Shown here: in pieces, positions 48,301-59,748 of the stretch
Position numbering within the stretch: position 1 is the stretch's first letter
How the letters are laid out: each line of letters begins with the position of its first letter
Assembly (NCBI GenBank): GCA_030620095.1
Contig: JAUTXW010002390.1
Span: 352,501-416,500, forward strand
Direction: 5' to 3'
Origin: Kuschelorhynchus macadamiae
Lineage: Eukaryota > Arthropoda > Insecta > Coleoptera > Curculionidae
DNA length: 64,000 bases
The notes under the pieces: generated by a model
What the model was told of the DNA's origin: nothing
Seen by the model: the letters and a program-made list of their open reading frames with translations, nothing else
The model's database searches: none
Position numbers and translations under genes: made by a program

Positions 48301-50181
48301 TGATCCATCAAACACCACTCTTAATTTTGTGGTAGGACTTTTTTCATTTATCACACCATGGTGTGGGAAATAAAATGTTTGACGAGAAGACTCTTGCACA
48401 TTCATATCATCTCTCTCACTCACCTTTCTCATATGGGATAAGGATAAGTATTCTCGCATAAACTGAAAATACCCTTGACGCAATTTTAAATTACCCTGTA
48501 GTTTTCTCTCCAAAGATTTAAATCTATTCATAGCTTGTTGCTTAGAATCACCTAGTAATGACACAGACTCCTTGAAAGGGATCTGCACCACAAACCGTCC
48601 ATCACTATCCCTCTTTGTTGTATCACAAAACATTTTCTCACAAGTCTTTTCTTCTATTGAGAGCAATTTATCTTCATTGCCCTTTTCCTCAATTTTCCAA
48701 AAATCGGTAAGCTGGTTATGTAATTCAAGGTTAGAAATAAGATTACACTGATAAGATAAACACTCTTTGTCATTCACTCCTATCTCACCACCTATAACCC
48801 ATCCAAATTTAGTTTTTTGTAGAGTGGGTAAACCATCTCCTAAACACACCTGACCTATACACAATAGATTTAAATAGACACCAGCTCCTAATAAAAGGTC
48901 TATGTCACTTGGCTTATAATAACTGGGATCAGCTAGACGAATATGCCTAGGAATTTTTATATTTGAAATATTTATATTGACTGCAGGATAGTTTCCACTT
49001 ATTTTTGGTATTACAACACAAGAAATCTCACTCTCAAATTGATTCAGCAAGGATTGCAATTTTATCTGACACCGGTAATTTAAATTAGTCATTTTCTCAC
49101 CAACCCCTGTAACTAAGGTAGGCCATTCAGATTTTTTCAAATTTAACCTCGTAGCACAAGCTTCGCTTAAAAGGTTAATTTGACTCCCTGAGTCTAACAC
49201 TGCTCTGCAGACTCTTGGGGCTCCCTCAGAGTCAGACACTAACACTAAAGCTGTTTGTAACAACACCTGACTATTGATTGCTTGCAAGGACATTACACTC
49301 TCAACATTCTCTGCATTATTAGACTTAGAATTGTTATTAGTATTTTCCCACTCTGAATCATGAGGATGGCTCTCACTTGATTTATTGAAACGTTTATTAT
49401 AATGTAAAAGTGTATTATGTTTAAGACCACATTTCCTACACACTTGACCTCGACAGTCCTTTAAAGCATGACCTTGTCTTAAACAATTAAAACATAATCT
49501 TAACCTTTTTACTTTTTCTACCCTATCACTGACTGAAAGTTTTATAAAATGTTCACAGTTTAAAATAAAATGGTTACTCTTGCAATTGCTACACACTGTA
49601 GTTAAGTCTTTATTTTCTGTTGATTTGTCAAAGACAGAAAAAGACCTACTTGAATAACCTTGTTTATGATACCTAGGTGAGGCCTTTGAACACTCTAAAG
49701 TTTCTAACAAATCTGCCTTTTGCTTCAAAAAGTTTTTAAAGTCCTCTAAAGTAAGGATTTTGTTACTATTTACTGAGACAGAATTACTCACTCGCTTTTC
49801 TTCCCAATCTCGAGCAGTTTTTTTGTCTAATTTAGTGGAGAAAAGATATATCAACAGAGTATCCCAAGAGTCAGTTGGCTCATTTAATGAATTTAGTGAT
49901 TGAATATGCTTAGAAATGGTATCTACCATAGTTCTCAAACTCCCAGCCGACTCTTCAGATACCACTGGTATTGAAAAAAGGGCCTTTACATGATTCTGTA
50001 TTAGAATATGAGGATTGTTGTACCTACTGAGCAAGGTATTCCAAGCTATTACATAATTGTCACTAGACAGTTCGATACTCCGAATGACTTGAGCAGCACC
50101 ACCTTCCAACGATGTCTTCAGATAATGGAATTTTTGTATATTAGGGATTGACATATTGGAATGTACTAGAGAAATAAACAA
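45379..50181 (-). CDS. BEL/Pao Gag-Pol polyprotein, main open frame (1600 codons)
   Basis: Numbering from the first Met of this frame. Residues 1-165 are the rest of the Gag DUF1759-type region. Three Cys/His clusters span about 197-260 ('CSNCKSNHF', 'CFNCLRQGHALKDC', 'CRKCGLKH'). An aspartic protease follows with 'AVLDSGSQINLLS' (Asp 330, DUF1758 type). RT spans about 590-790, with 'VVFDGSA' and the catalytic 'FYMDDLITG' (Asp 745-746). RNase H has 'GFADAS' (Asp 918), Glu 963 and 'WSDST' (Asp 992). The integrase zinc finger has His 1223, His 1228, Cys 1258 and Cys 1261. The catalytic core has Asp 1293 ('GVDYAGP'), Asp 1359 ('FSDNGTNF') and Glu 1411 ('GLWEAG'). A DUF5641-type C-terminus covers about 1500-1590. 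All catalytic residues appear intact. The true start is upstream in another frame (50651), so the Met at 50181 is probably not a real start. Confidence 0.95.
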   Translation of the reverse strand: MFISLVHSNMSIPNIQKFHYLKTSLEGGAAQVIRSIELSSDNYVIAWNTLLSRYNNPHILIQNHVKALFSIPVVSEESAGSLRTMVDTISKHIQSLNSLNEPTDSWDTLLIYLFSTKLDKKTARDWEEKRVSNSVSVNSNKILTLEDFKNFLKQKADLLETLECSKASPRYHKQGYSSRSFSVFDKSTENKDLTTVCSNCKSNHFILNCEHFIKLSVSDRVEKVKRLRLCFNCLRQGHALKDCRGQVCRKCGLKHNTLLHYNKRFNKSSESHPHDSEWENTNNNSKSNNAENVESVMSLQAINSQVLLQTALVLVSDSEGAPRVCRAVLDSGSQINLLSEACATRLNLKKSEWPTLVTGVGEKMTNLNYRCQIKLQSLLNQFESEISCVVIPKISGNYPAVNINISNIKIPRHIRLADPSYYKPSDIDLLLGAGVYLNLLCIGQVCLGDGLPTLQKTKFGWVIGGEIGVNDKECLSYQCNLISNLELHNQLTDFWKIEEKGNEDKLLSIEEKTCEKMFCDTTKRDSDGRFVVQIPFKESVSLLGDSKQQAMNRFKSLERKLQGNLKLRQGYFQFMREYLSLSHMRKVSERDDMNVQESSRQTFYFPHHGVINEKSPTTKLRVVFDGSAQSDSGVSLNDLQFVGPTLQDDLFSVVLRFRQHNIVVCADIVKMFRQIQVDPAQWSLQRILWREDPTQKLETYELTTVTYGTASAPYLAVKCLQQLAHEFKNSQPEISRVISRDFYMDDLITGSDSVEATKKMCDSIIDILRTACFELQKWTSNNSKVLNHLRSTYSKSVLVFNEKDKTKTLGLYWSGEKDVLMYSIAEIDDEGPVTKRTVLSGISRIFDPLGLLGASVILSKIIMQRIWLCKLSWDESLPSDLDSKWRTFRADLGMLNKLEIPRHVLVCKPVKVSLHGFADASVVAYGACVYLRSVSESGEVCVRLLCSKTKVAPLKTITVPRLELCAALVLANLVDKVKTSLSLKIDSFVYWSDSTVCLNWIQTQPNILHTFVGNRVAQIQSLSHPGDWNHISTKDNPADFLSRGVNPGKLVDCKVWWSGPPWLSKPKEEWPDSTFNRETCIPEVKKYQNVLKVEREEFLSFAKFSSFQKMIRVCAYCIRFINSCRTRVRATDEFLSALELQHTEEILIKLVQKEMFPEEIQILSKQKSLNRGPLIRLNPFLDKEGVLRVGGRLSLSEYGYDKKHPVVLLSKHYYTNLLFHYEHKRLLHAGPQLLLASIRERYWPIGGRNLSRKVVHDCVRCFKVKPVIKNPIMGLLPSDRVKPAPPFSTTGVDYAGPLLVRNKKGRGSTKVKCYVALFICFITRAIHLELVSELTKEAFIATFNRFINRRGKPVNVFSDNGTNFVGAKNELEAIGLFLKQNYNKLSQSISNQGINWKFIPAFSPHFGGLWEAGVKCCKAHLKRVLANACLTFEELYTVLTGIEAALNSRPITPLSSDPSDLSPLTPAHFLIGRPLTSLPEKDLREEREPGLSYFKKIQKLKQHFWTRWSMEYISELQVRQKWNSSSNRQVLNPGAMVLIKDDNSMPLQWPLGRIEAVHKGPDGIARVASVKTMRGTVKRSFANCVLSPWEQSSKNTTKIV

Positions 50182-50651
50182 ATCTCGAAACTCAAGCCAA
50201 TTTTTATATTCCCCAGAAAACTTCTGTAAATTAATTGGGGGAGCTTAATTCCCTGTACGCTATTAAAATTCTGATTATGAATTGAGACACTAGAAATGGA
50301 ACCAAGCTCACGTTCTTTTTTACTGTCATAAAATTCTTTAATTATAGTTTTTACTTGCGAACTCATTTTAAAATAACTATTTTCAAAGTCTGATCTTTCT
50401 TTAATTTCTTGATCTATATTATCTGTTAATGTTTCTATTTCGGTCTGTGTTTCTTCATACTTCGAAAAAAGAGTTGAAAATTCATCTAAGCGGCTTTCTA
50501 ATTCTATGATAATTTCACGCTCTAAACTACAAATTTCTTTTCCTGATATGGATTTTTTAAGATCCTCAACATACTTTTTAAATAGAGTTTGTCGCCCCTT
50601 ATAACCACCCCTTTGTTTATACAACTTCTTTAGAGTCTCTTCTTCACTCAT
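50166..50651 (-). pseudogene. BEL/Pao Gag N-terminus, separated by a one-base frame change
   Basis: The likely start is the ATG at 50651 ('MSEEETLKKLYKQRGG', the usual beginning of BEL/Pao Gag). A helical, coiled-coil-like stretch rich in E/K/L follows ('EIIIELESRLDEFSTLF'). The frame stays open to 50166 but, after 'IKLP' at the G5 run at 50237-50241 (plus strand), the expected DUF1759 sequence continues in the neighbouring frame, which is the long polyprotein frame. A one-base length change in that homopolymer explains the break. It may be a real mutation or a base-calling error. The same frame is open further upstream to 50816, with a hydrophobic, non-Gag-like leader. Confidence 0.85.
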
Positions 50652-50990
50652 CCTCACTAGTTTAGAGAAACCCCAAATCAAGAAAAAGGTAGAAGATGCA
50701 ACAGTTACTAATATATAAGGAACAAACTTACCAGAATCCAATAGAATAAAATTAGGAAAAAAGGATACAAGAAGGAATACCCACTTAATCTTGCTTCGAT
50801 GGATTTCCAACGTCACGGCTTGAGACGCCTCGCTGTCGCTATGACCGACCGGTCCTACTCGAATGACGCAATCGCCGGCAAAATGAATAGGTTAAGTTAA
50901 CGGTGTTACTTTGATTTTACAAGTGTTCAATCTTTTTTGGGCACTACACAACACAATTTTACTGGAATACACATCCTAGTCGAAGGACCA
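50652..50990 (-). other. BEL/Pao leader between 5' LTR and Gag start
   Basis: This untranslated leader begins at the primer-binding-like TGGTCCTTCGA next to the LTR. The open frame to 50816 encodes two hydrophobic stretches. I take it as chance, since Gag homology begins at 50651. Confidence 0.5.
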
Positions 50991-51178
50991 TGTTTTGAAT
51001 ATACACAACTTTTGTTTGCTTTGGGAAAACGCTGAAAAATGGGGAGAAATTAAACACACGTCTACCCATACACACTCTCTATTTTTCTCTCTTTCCAACT
51101 CGCTCTTGCCAATGGGGGGGGCGGGCAATGTAGCAAAGGAATGATTATTAAGTGGAGGTTTACAATAAATATTTAACA
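50991..51178 (-). repeat. BEL/Pao 5' LTR
   Basis: 188 bp, identical to 45097-45284. It is followed on the plus strand by the TATGT duplication at 51179-51183. Confidence 0.95.
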
Positions 51179-51438
51179 TATGTTACACGGCAAAAAAGAA
51201 TTGGTTAATCTAGCAACCTTTGACACGCTCAGCTATTGGTAGGTATCCAATAACAACATAATCATGTTTGTTATTGACATCTGTCAACATTCTCCTCGAG
51301 CATTTAGTTATAATGTGAGGAAATAAATTGAGCGATAATTAGATAGTATATTGTTTACATTTGTGTTATCTGGATTCATTATATTTCTACGGAGAAACTA
51401 AGTTTTGCAAGTTGAAGAAATGGCCAATATTTTTGAAG

Positions 51439-51694
51439 GTAGGAGCTACTTTTTTGACATTGATTCATAATTATTGATCAATTTATACAGGGTGAAATAT
51501 AAACATAGTTTTTGCGGATAAAAACATTTACTTACCTAAATTCTCAATTTTATTAACAAATCTAAGTATGAGTATCCCGAGGTACCCCTGTTATTTTTTG
51601 ATATGTTAAAACTACATTATTTAGCTTTCTTTTGACATAATTCTTAATGTTCGCACGGGCGGCCTTGCATCATACTGAAAACATTTTTTTTCAG
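51439..51694 (+). other. Presumed intron 1 of the Transib transposase
   Basis: GT at 51439 and CAG at 51692-51694. It includes a TACAGGGTG motif at 51487 like the ends of TA-flanked MITEs. Splicing is inferred from phase and homology only. Confidence 0.7.
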
Positions 51695-51908
51695 AAAGTG
51701 ATTACCGAGTTTCTCGTATGGCTTATTTGGATGTTTGGTGTTCTCATCCAAAAAATGAAAAAAACAACCGCTTATATCAGTTCCTTTTAGAAGCTTTTAA
51801 TTTACAAAATATTTCAACGGATATATCAAGTGGTTTAAAAACCCAAATAAAGTTGTTTTCTTCGAAAATTGAGAAAAAATGAAAGTCGGTTGGCTGCAGA
51901 AAAGAAAG

Positions 51909-52077
51909 GTGAACTTATCAAACTTATATTATTTTTTTCAACTTTCTCACCTTTCGTTCCGAAATATTGACATTACTATAGCACACTCCCCTCCTAAAAG
52001 AAAAAAATCGTTATAATGCAGTGTGTCTAAAAATAATCTGCTTCATACATAAAAAAACAAAATATTCGTTTTTTTAG
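51909..52077 (+). other. Presumed intron 2 of the Transib transposase
   Basis: GT at 51909 and AG at 52076-52077 after a T-run. Removing it joins the frames in phase. Confidence 0.75.
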
Positions 52078-53949
52078 ATTTTTAATCAAATATCAAGATT
52101 GGTTGGCAAACTATTTTATTTTCAAAAATATAAATGAAGACAATAATTCTGATGAAAATAATGAACATATTGGTGGCCCAGGGAGACCACAAAAATCATT
52201 CGAAAACTGTAGCGAACGGACCAAACGTACCAAGGTGCGCGATCTCGTTGAATCGAGGTCTTTAGCTGAATTAAAATACGCAGCACAAATTTCTGCACGA
52301 GCTAATGGCAGTAGAACTTCAGCAGTCCTCCTAAAAACGGCTTCTGAATCCAATAATAAAGCAAAAGAAATTCAAAAACTGATAGAAAAAGCTAAATCAT
52401 TGCAAACTTATTCTGGCGAAGAAGCACTTGGCTTATATATCGACTTAGGATTAACCCATAATAAATATAAAGTATTAAGAAAAAAAGCTTTAGAAAAAGG
52501 ACACAATTTGTACCCATCGCTATACTGCCTAAGAAAAATGAAAAGTGAATGTATTCCTTCAAATAATGTAATTGATGTAGATGAAGTTAGCGCCAGTATT
52601 AATTTACAAGCGTTGGCTAATCACACTTTCCAACGTCTACTAAAAGCAATAGCTTCAACCATTATCGATAAGGTATCTGACGGAAGTACACTATCTCTAA
52701 TTTGTAAATGGGGTGGAGACGGTAGCTCTGGCCACAGTACTTATAAACAAAAATTTACCGAAGAGGGTAACACGGACGAATTTTTTTTCGTAATTTCTTT
52801 TGTTCCGATTCGTTTATTATCATCGAATGGAGAAGTTCTGTGGCAAAATAAGCAACCGTCTTCAACCCGTTTATGTCGCCCAATAAAGTTTATTTTCCAT
52901 AAAGAAACCGAGGAAATGTCAATGCGCGAATTTGATTTAGTTCGGGATCAAATTAGCAACTTAGAAATATTTGAGATGAGTATGTTCAATAAGATCATTA
53001 GAGTTAACTACACTTTTATCTTTACGACGATTGATGGCAAAATTGCAAATTACTTGGCGTCCCAAAAATCAACGCAGTCTTGCTATATTTGTGGTGCCAA
53101 ACCCAGTGAAATGAACTCCATGCAGCTTAAAACACCTAAGACCGAAGTTTACCAGTATGGTTTATCCACTTTACATGCATGGATAAAAGCGCTTGAATGT
53201 TTTTTGCATATATCATATAGATTAGAAGTAAAAAAATGGGCTATCCGGAATGAAAACGACAAATTATCTGTTGCAAACAGGAAAAAAAACATTCAAGCGC
53301 GATTCAAAGCTGAAATGGGTCTTATAGTGGATAAGCCCAAACCTGGGTTTGGTACCACAAATGATGGCAATACGGCTAGACGATTTTTCAAACATGCTGC
53401 TCAAAGTGCCGAAATAACCGGTATCGAACAGGGTCTTATTGAGCGTTTTTATGTTATATTGTGTTGCTTGTCCTCGGGATATGACTTAAATTTAGAATTA
53501 TTCAATATTTTTTTGTTAGAGACTAAGAAAATGTACATAAGTTTATATAATTGGTATTCAATGCCTGTAAGTATTCATAAAATATTGACACATGCAGTAG
53601 ATGTTATTAGGGAGTGTATTGTGCCAATCGGACAACTGTCTGAGGAAGCCCAAGAGGCTCGCAATAAAGATTGCAGACGTTTTCGATTGGCACATACACG
53701 AAAAACATCTAGATTAAATACAAATACAGACCTTTTAATATGCTACTCATTACTTCTGACCCTTTGATTGGTTCGTACCGTGAAGAACCTATTGCGAGTT
53801 TAAGAACGTTCCCTGAAAATGTATTGCCCTTTTTAGTAAGACTCCAAGAACGCGGTACGTCACCAATCAGAGAGTCAGAAGTAAATGAAAATTCTTTTGA
53901 ACCAGACAGCTCTGAAAGCTCAATCGAGGGAAGTGTTGACGATTTTTAA

Positions 53950-54858
53950 TTTTTTAAATAGGTACCTAGTTATAGATATTTCTGTAGTTTATTCGAATAG
54001 TTTATTGTTTTGAACAATAATTGACATTATGAAACTTTTGTTATGTGTATAAAAACATGTGTATATGTGTATGTTCCAAAATCAGACTGTCATTCTTAAA
54101 TAGCGTATTCTACATCGAAATTACTAGTTTATCATGTAAACATAGGTCCGAAAAAGCTTTGTGTTTGAAATACAGGATGTCAAGGATTTTTTTTATTTTA
54201 TTTTAATAGCTCCCATAATAGGCCATAATAGGTACTATCTTCCACAAGATAAAGTCATTACCTATAACATAAAATGTTCACTTTTGTGAAACAACCTCAG
54301 ATACCGATTCTTGTTCAAAAATCTGGCTTATTATGAGAGTTATTAAAAACACAAATAAAACAATCCTGTTTATATGACAAACTAGTATTTTTTCGATGAA
54401 GGATACCCTATTGAAGTATGACAATGTAATTTCGGGACACCCTGTATAGGGTATTTTTGAAAATTATGTATTTTTATTTTTCTGTGTTGTACATTATTGA
54501 ACACAATAATAATTAAATGTGTTGATAATTTCGTAGAATTCAAATTAGAAAACATAAACAGGGTGCACCATAAAAACAGCAATTTTGATTTAGTACAGAT
54601 TTTTTAGACATCCTGTATAAATGAAAATAATTTTAGGTTGTGCAGCTTATGTTGCTGTACAACTTTTCTATTTAATTTTTGTATCTATGACTAGCCGTTA
54701 TTAACATATCAACCGAGCATACACTATTGGGACACCCTGTATAATCCTATATTCAGTATTTCTTATCAAAATGCTAAATAACCACTTATTAAATACATTA
54801 TATCTCATATTTAAATAAAAATAATGAATTCAACTTGTAAAATATTTTTCGCCGTCTA
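53950..54858 (+). other. Transib 3' region with several ACAGGGTG-type MITE ends
   Basis: Motifs ACAGGATGTC (54174), GACACCCTGTATA (54435), ACAGGGTGCACC (54559), GACATCCTGTATA (54609) and GACACCCTGTATA (54729) alternate in orientation and adjoin TA. 54172-54449 could be one 278-bp TA-flanked MITE with about 12-bp inverted ends. Confidence 0.5.
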
Positions 54859-54882
54859 GCATGTACAGATCGAATCACTGTG
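54844..54882 (-). repeat. Transib right terminal repeat (RSS-like)
   Basis: Read inward from 54882: CACAGTG, a 23-bp interval, then the A-rich 9-mer GCGAAAAAT. The first 15 bp equal the left terminus. 54883-54887 is the CGGCG duplication. Confidence 0.92.
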
Positions 54883-54887
54883 CGGCG

Positions 54888-55500
54888 ACTGAAGCTACAA
54901 GAACATGATTACAATTATTTATAAGAAAGGAAAAGCTAACATCAACGCTGACGCTCCTTCAAGAATTTAAATTCATCCTAAGGAGACTTACGACCGGGTC
55001 GTCAGTACTGGAACTAGTCAAATTTGCTAGCAATGCCGCAGCTACAACAACAGAATAGAAACTTCAAATAATAAACAAATTACTAGAAGATGAAAAGGAA
55101 GTTTATCAGCTCGAAACAGACACAAATGATACCAGACACACGGCAGAGGAAAATTCGATATTAGGAATTCCTGTAAGCGGAAAACCTTTGAACTTTTATA
55201 ATAATTAGAACAAGCGTTTTCGATTAAAAAAAGAATACATGTTCAACTGGGGAAGAACAATTTAAGAAACGATGTTGTAAATTTCTTCAAAGAATATATA
55301 AAACCAAAAAAGGAAAATGTCATACTCTTCGAAGATGACGAGCTTTACATTTTTGTCAGTAACACCACCCGAGAAACACTCATAAAATTGGCATATTATT
55401 TAACAAAATTCGACAACTTAATAGAGGATATCAACTCAACAAAAAATTATCCGCCACTAAGGGAAAACCAGCCATCGAGGTATACACGAAACAAGAAAAC
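54888..55500 (+). pseudogene. Ty3/gypsy RNase H end and linker, continuing after the Transib
   Basis: Immediately after the duplication the frame resumes 'LKLQEHDYNYL', then with one frame change 'YKKGKANINADAPSRI', the end of a gypsy RNase H. Together with 'KDTNSKSVRR' before the Transib this reconstitutes an uninterrupted motif. Further on, 'ILGIPVSGKPLNFYNN' and 'LFEDDELYIFVSNTT'-like text (read as 'SSKMTSFTFLSVT' in the present frame) belong to the tether before the integrase. Heavily broken. Confidence 0.7.
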
Positions 55501-55559
55501 TAAATCCGCAAAAGATATTTCCGGACAAACTTAAAAAAACTATTGAAGAACACATTAAC

Positions 55560-56030
55560 AACTGTAACAATTAGCAAGCTAACAAGCTAGAAATTATACA
55601 TCCAGATACTTCTCAAGCGTCGACGCTTTTTCAAAGTATATAATATAAGTAAGCACATCCTATCCAGCTCTCCAATGCAGTTGCACTTAACGCAATTGTT
55701 ATCTTCATTACTCATGGTTTTCCACATATGATAGTAGCCGACAGCGGAACTGGATTCAAAAACGGCATGATGCATGAATTTGTAGACACCCACAAAATAT
55801 CGATTCACTATACTACCGTAGCAACGAGTCAACTAACATATGATCCTAAACAAAAGAATTATGGATAATTTTGAACAAAATCATAACACTTAAATTTCTT
55901 AATGAAGAAACAATTAAAGCCGACATAAAGAAGATTAGCTCGGAACTTAATAAATTAACCTTTGACTTCAATCATTTTCTACAAGCTAGATCTTTTTTCA
56001 TACCTCCATCTTTTCTCAATACTAATCTCT
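55560..56030 (+). pseudogene. Ty3/gypsy integrase core remnant
   Basis: About 55710-55830 plus reads 'THGFPHMIVADSGTGFKNGMMHEFVDTHKI', the second catalytic Asp block of a gypsy-type integrase (normally SDNG, here ADSG). 'HYTT' follows, then a collapsed region where the final Glu block would be. Stops upstream and downstream. Confidence 0.65.
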
Positions 56031-56033
56031 AAC

Positions 56034-56400
56034 TAGGCAACAATTATTCTACCTGGCCCCTCTCTAGCCACAAACGACATCATATATCAATACATCGACT
56101 TGTTTTGCAAGCGAAGTAGATCTATATTTCGACACATTGCTCAACTTCCAAAATAATGGAACGTTTATGATCGAACTGCCATCAGAATTTGAATTTAAAA
56201 CAAACAACTAAGCGTTCGTCAGCTACAAGACAACCATCCAAGAGAATCACTTACCTTATCGAAAATTAAGTCCAAATTGGTACAGCAACAGCAGAAAGTA
56301 AAATTCTTAAAATTTAACAAAATATTCTTACCCAGGAACAGGCTCCAGAAGACACCTCATCTAAGCAACAGACAAACACCCCCCAGCAAATTTTGTTCTT
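56034..56400 (+). other. Unassigned 3' part of the gypsy element
   Basis: Partly open frames ('FDTLLNFQNNGTFMIELPSEFEF' plus) lie between the integrase remnant and the presumed 3' LTR. They could be polyprotein end or another reading frame of the element. I cannot assign them. Confidence 0.3.
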
Positions 56401-56430
56401 CCATTACAAAACTTCTTCAGGTGATGGATA

Positions 56431-56650
56431 ACTTACGGTTCCATGACCCGGTGCATCATCAGTTTTAGCGACCTAGTTTATATATTGCAATATACTTAGA
56501 TCAATATTTTTTGTAAACCGAAGGCTGGTAGACTAGTAAAATTAGTTTCTTTCAAAAAAGTACCCGAGACCTTATAACCCTTAACTAGCAACTGGTCTCT
56601 GTATGACCTGTTTATTAAAATCTGAACCTTGTACTATACTGTATTTCATT
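56431..56650 (+). repeat. Probable 3' LTR of the decayed Ty3/gypsy element
   Basis: 'cttacggttccatg' to 'atattgcaatatactta' matches the presumed 5' LTR at 42885-42955. A purine-rich stretch (caggtgatggata) precedes it. Limits are approximate. Confidence 0.55.
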
Positions 56651-56689
56651 TTGGTTGTAATTTTAAATATATTAAAGTTAACAAACAAT

Positions 56690-56960
56690 AATTATGCATT
56701 GAAAACTAAACAAGTCTTGGTAATCTCGTTTAAAAAAATTGTAAATTCTTGCAATTTCGCCTTCTTCAACATATTTAATCTTCCTTCTCAATTCGAAAAT
56801 TCGCAGTAACAGGTATGTTTTATTCGTTATAATAAATTGCATGACTAAACACACGAAAGAGAACGCCACACGAACGCAGAGCAGTCCGGATGTTACCACT
56901 TTATGGAATAAGCGTACTCTAGGATAGGCTGTTTAAGAGGATTAAACCTGCAAATCACCA
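56690..56960. repeat. Dispersed repeat, second member
   Basis: Its partner is 40560-40765, in the same orientation; both contain 'aaattgcatgac' and 'gttaccact'. The reverse-strand frames through both members also resemble each other ('MQF...NK/NQK..L.LR.F.L.RK'). Family unknown. Confidence 0.55.
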
Positions 56961-57062
56961 ATTCGGAGACGCTAATTTACCTTAATAAATTACGGAGCGA
57001 AAATTTGTATTGCCGTTACGATTTAATAATTTTGCAACGTAAAAACTATGTCGGATGTTATC

Positions 57063-59748
<2,686 letters not shown>

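Larger units (their letters stand above)
45097..51178 (-). mobile_element. BEL/Pao LTR retrotransposon, nearly intact
   Basis: The two 188-bp LTRs (45097-45284 and 50991-51178) are identical base for base by eye, starting TGTTTTGAA and ending TTTAACA (plus-strand view). The flanks are TATGT on both sides (45092-45096, 51179-51183), the 5-bp duplication usual for this superfamily. On the minus strand a primer-binding-like TGGTCCTTCGA follows the 5' LTR directly (50990 downward). A purine tract AAGGTGGGGGGCA abuts the 3' LTR (45285-45297). Identical LTRs indicate a recent insertion. No envelope gene is present between the polyprotein end and the LTR (94 bp). Confidence 0.97.
51420..53949 (+). 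pseudogene. Transib transposase (RAG1-like), three exons, two lesions
   Basis: Exon 1 (51420-51438) encodes the Met start and ends at GT. Exon 2 (51695-51908) follows a T-rich/CAG acceptor and ends at GT. Exon 3 starts at 52078 after TTTTTTAG. Phases fit at both junctions, giving about 700 codons to 53949, normal for Transib. Residue numbers below count from 52103. RAG1-like landmarks: 'KWGGDGSSGH' (Asp 206, matching the first catalytic Asp of RAG1), 'CYIC' (327-330) and 'IHKILTH' (His 492, 497), which match the CxxC and HxxxxH zinc ligands of RAG1, and 'LSEEAQEARNKDCRRFR' (Glu 514/515, the catalytic Glu block). The second catalytic Asp I cannot assign safely. Lesions: an in-frame TGA at 51880-51882 in exon 2, and a one-base frame change at about 53730-53740, after which the C-terminal tail continues at 53740-53949 (acidic, 'SDSSESSIEGSVDDF'). 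Confidence 0.92.
45073..54882 (+). mobile_element. Transib (RAG1-like) DNA transposon with RSS-like ends
   Basis: The left terminus starts CACAGTGATTCGATC and the right terminus is its exact inverse. The similarity continues, less perfectly, for about 38 bp once the inner BEL element is removed. Both ends start with CACAGTG, the consensus V(D)J recombination-signal heptamer. After a 23-bp interval both have an A-rich 9-mer (GCAAAAAAG left, GCGAAAAAT right). The flanks are CGGCG, matching the GC-rich 5-bp duplications (CGNCG) known for Transib. Without the BEL insertion the element would be about 3.7 kb, with a three-exon transposase on the plus strand and a long 3' region. Confidence 0.93.
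42885..56650 (+). mobile_element. Decayed Ty3/gypsy element hosting a Transib and a BEL/Pao element
   Basis: In plus-strand order: a probable LTR (42885), an AT-rich gag-like zone without readable motifs but with two (TA)n tracts, RT and RNase H remnants (44150-45067), then the nested insertion (45073-54882, flanked by CGGCG), the rest of RNase H (54888-54970), integrase remnants (55560-55830) and a probable second LTR (56431). Without the nested DNA it would be about 4 kb, so it is internally deleted. It is the oldest layer of the nest, judging by its decay. Confidence 0.75.

Noticed and set aside
52103..53767. Domesticated host RAG1-type gene
   Set aside because: The gene lies between matching terminal repeats with a target duplication and is broken. 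It is a transposon gene, not a host recombinase.
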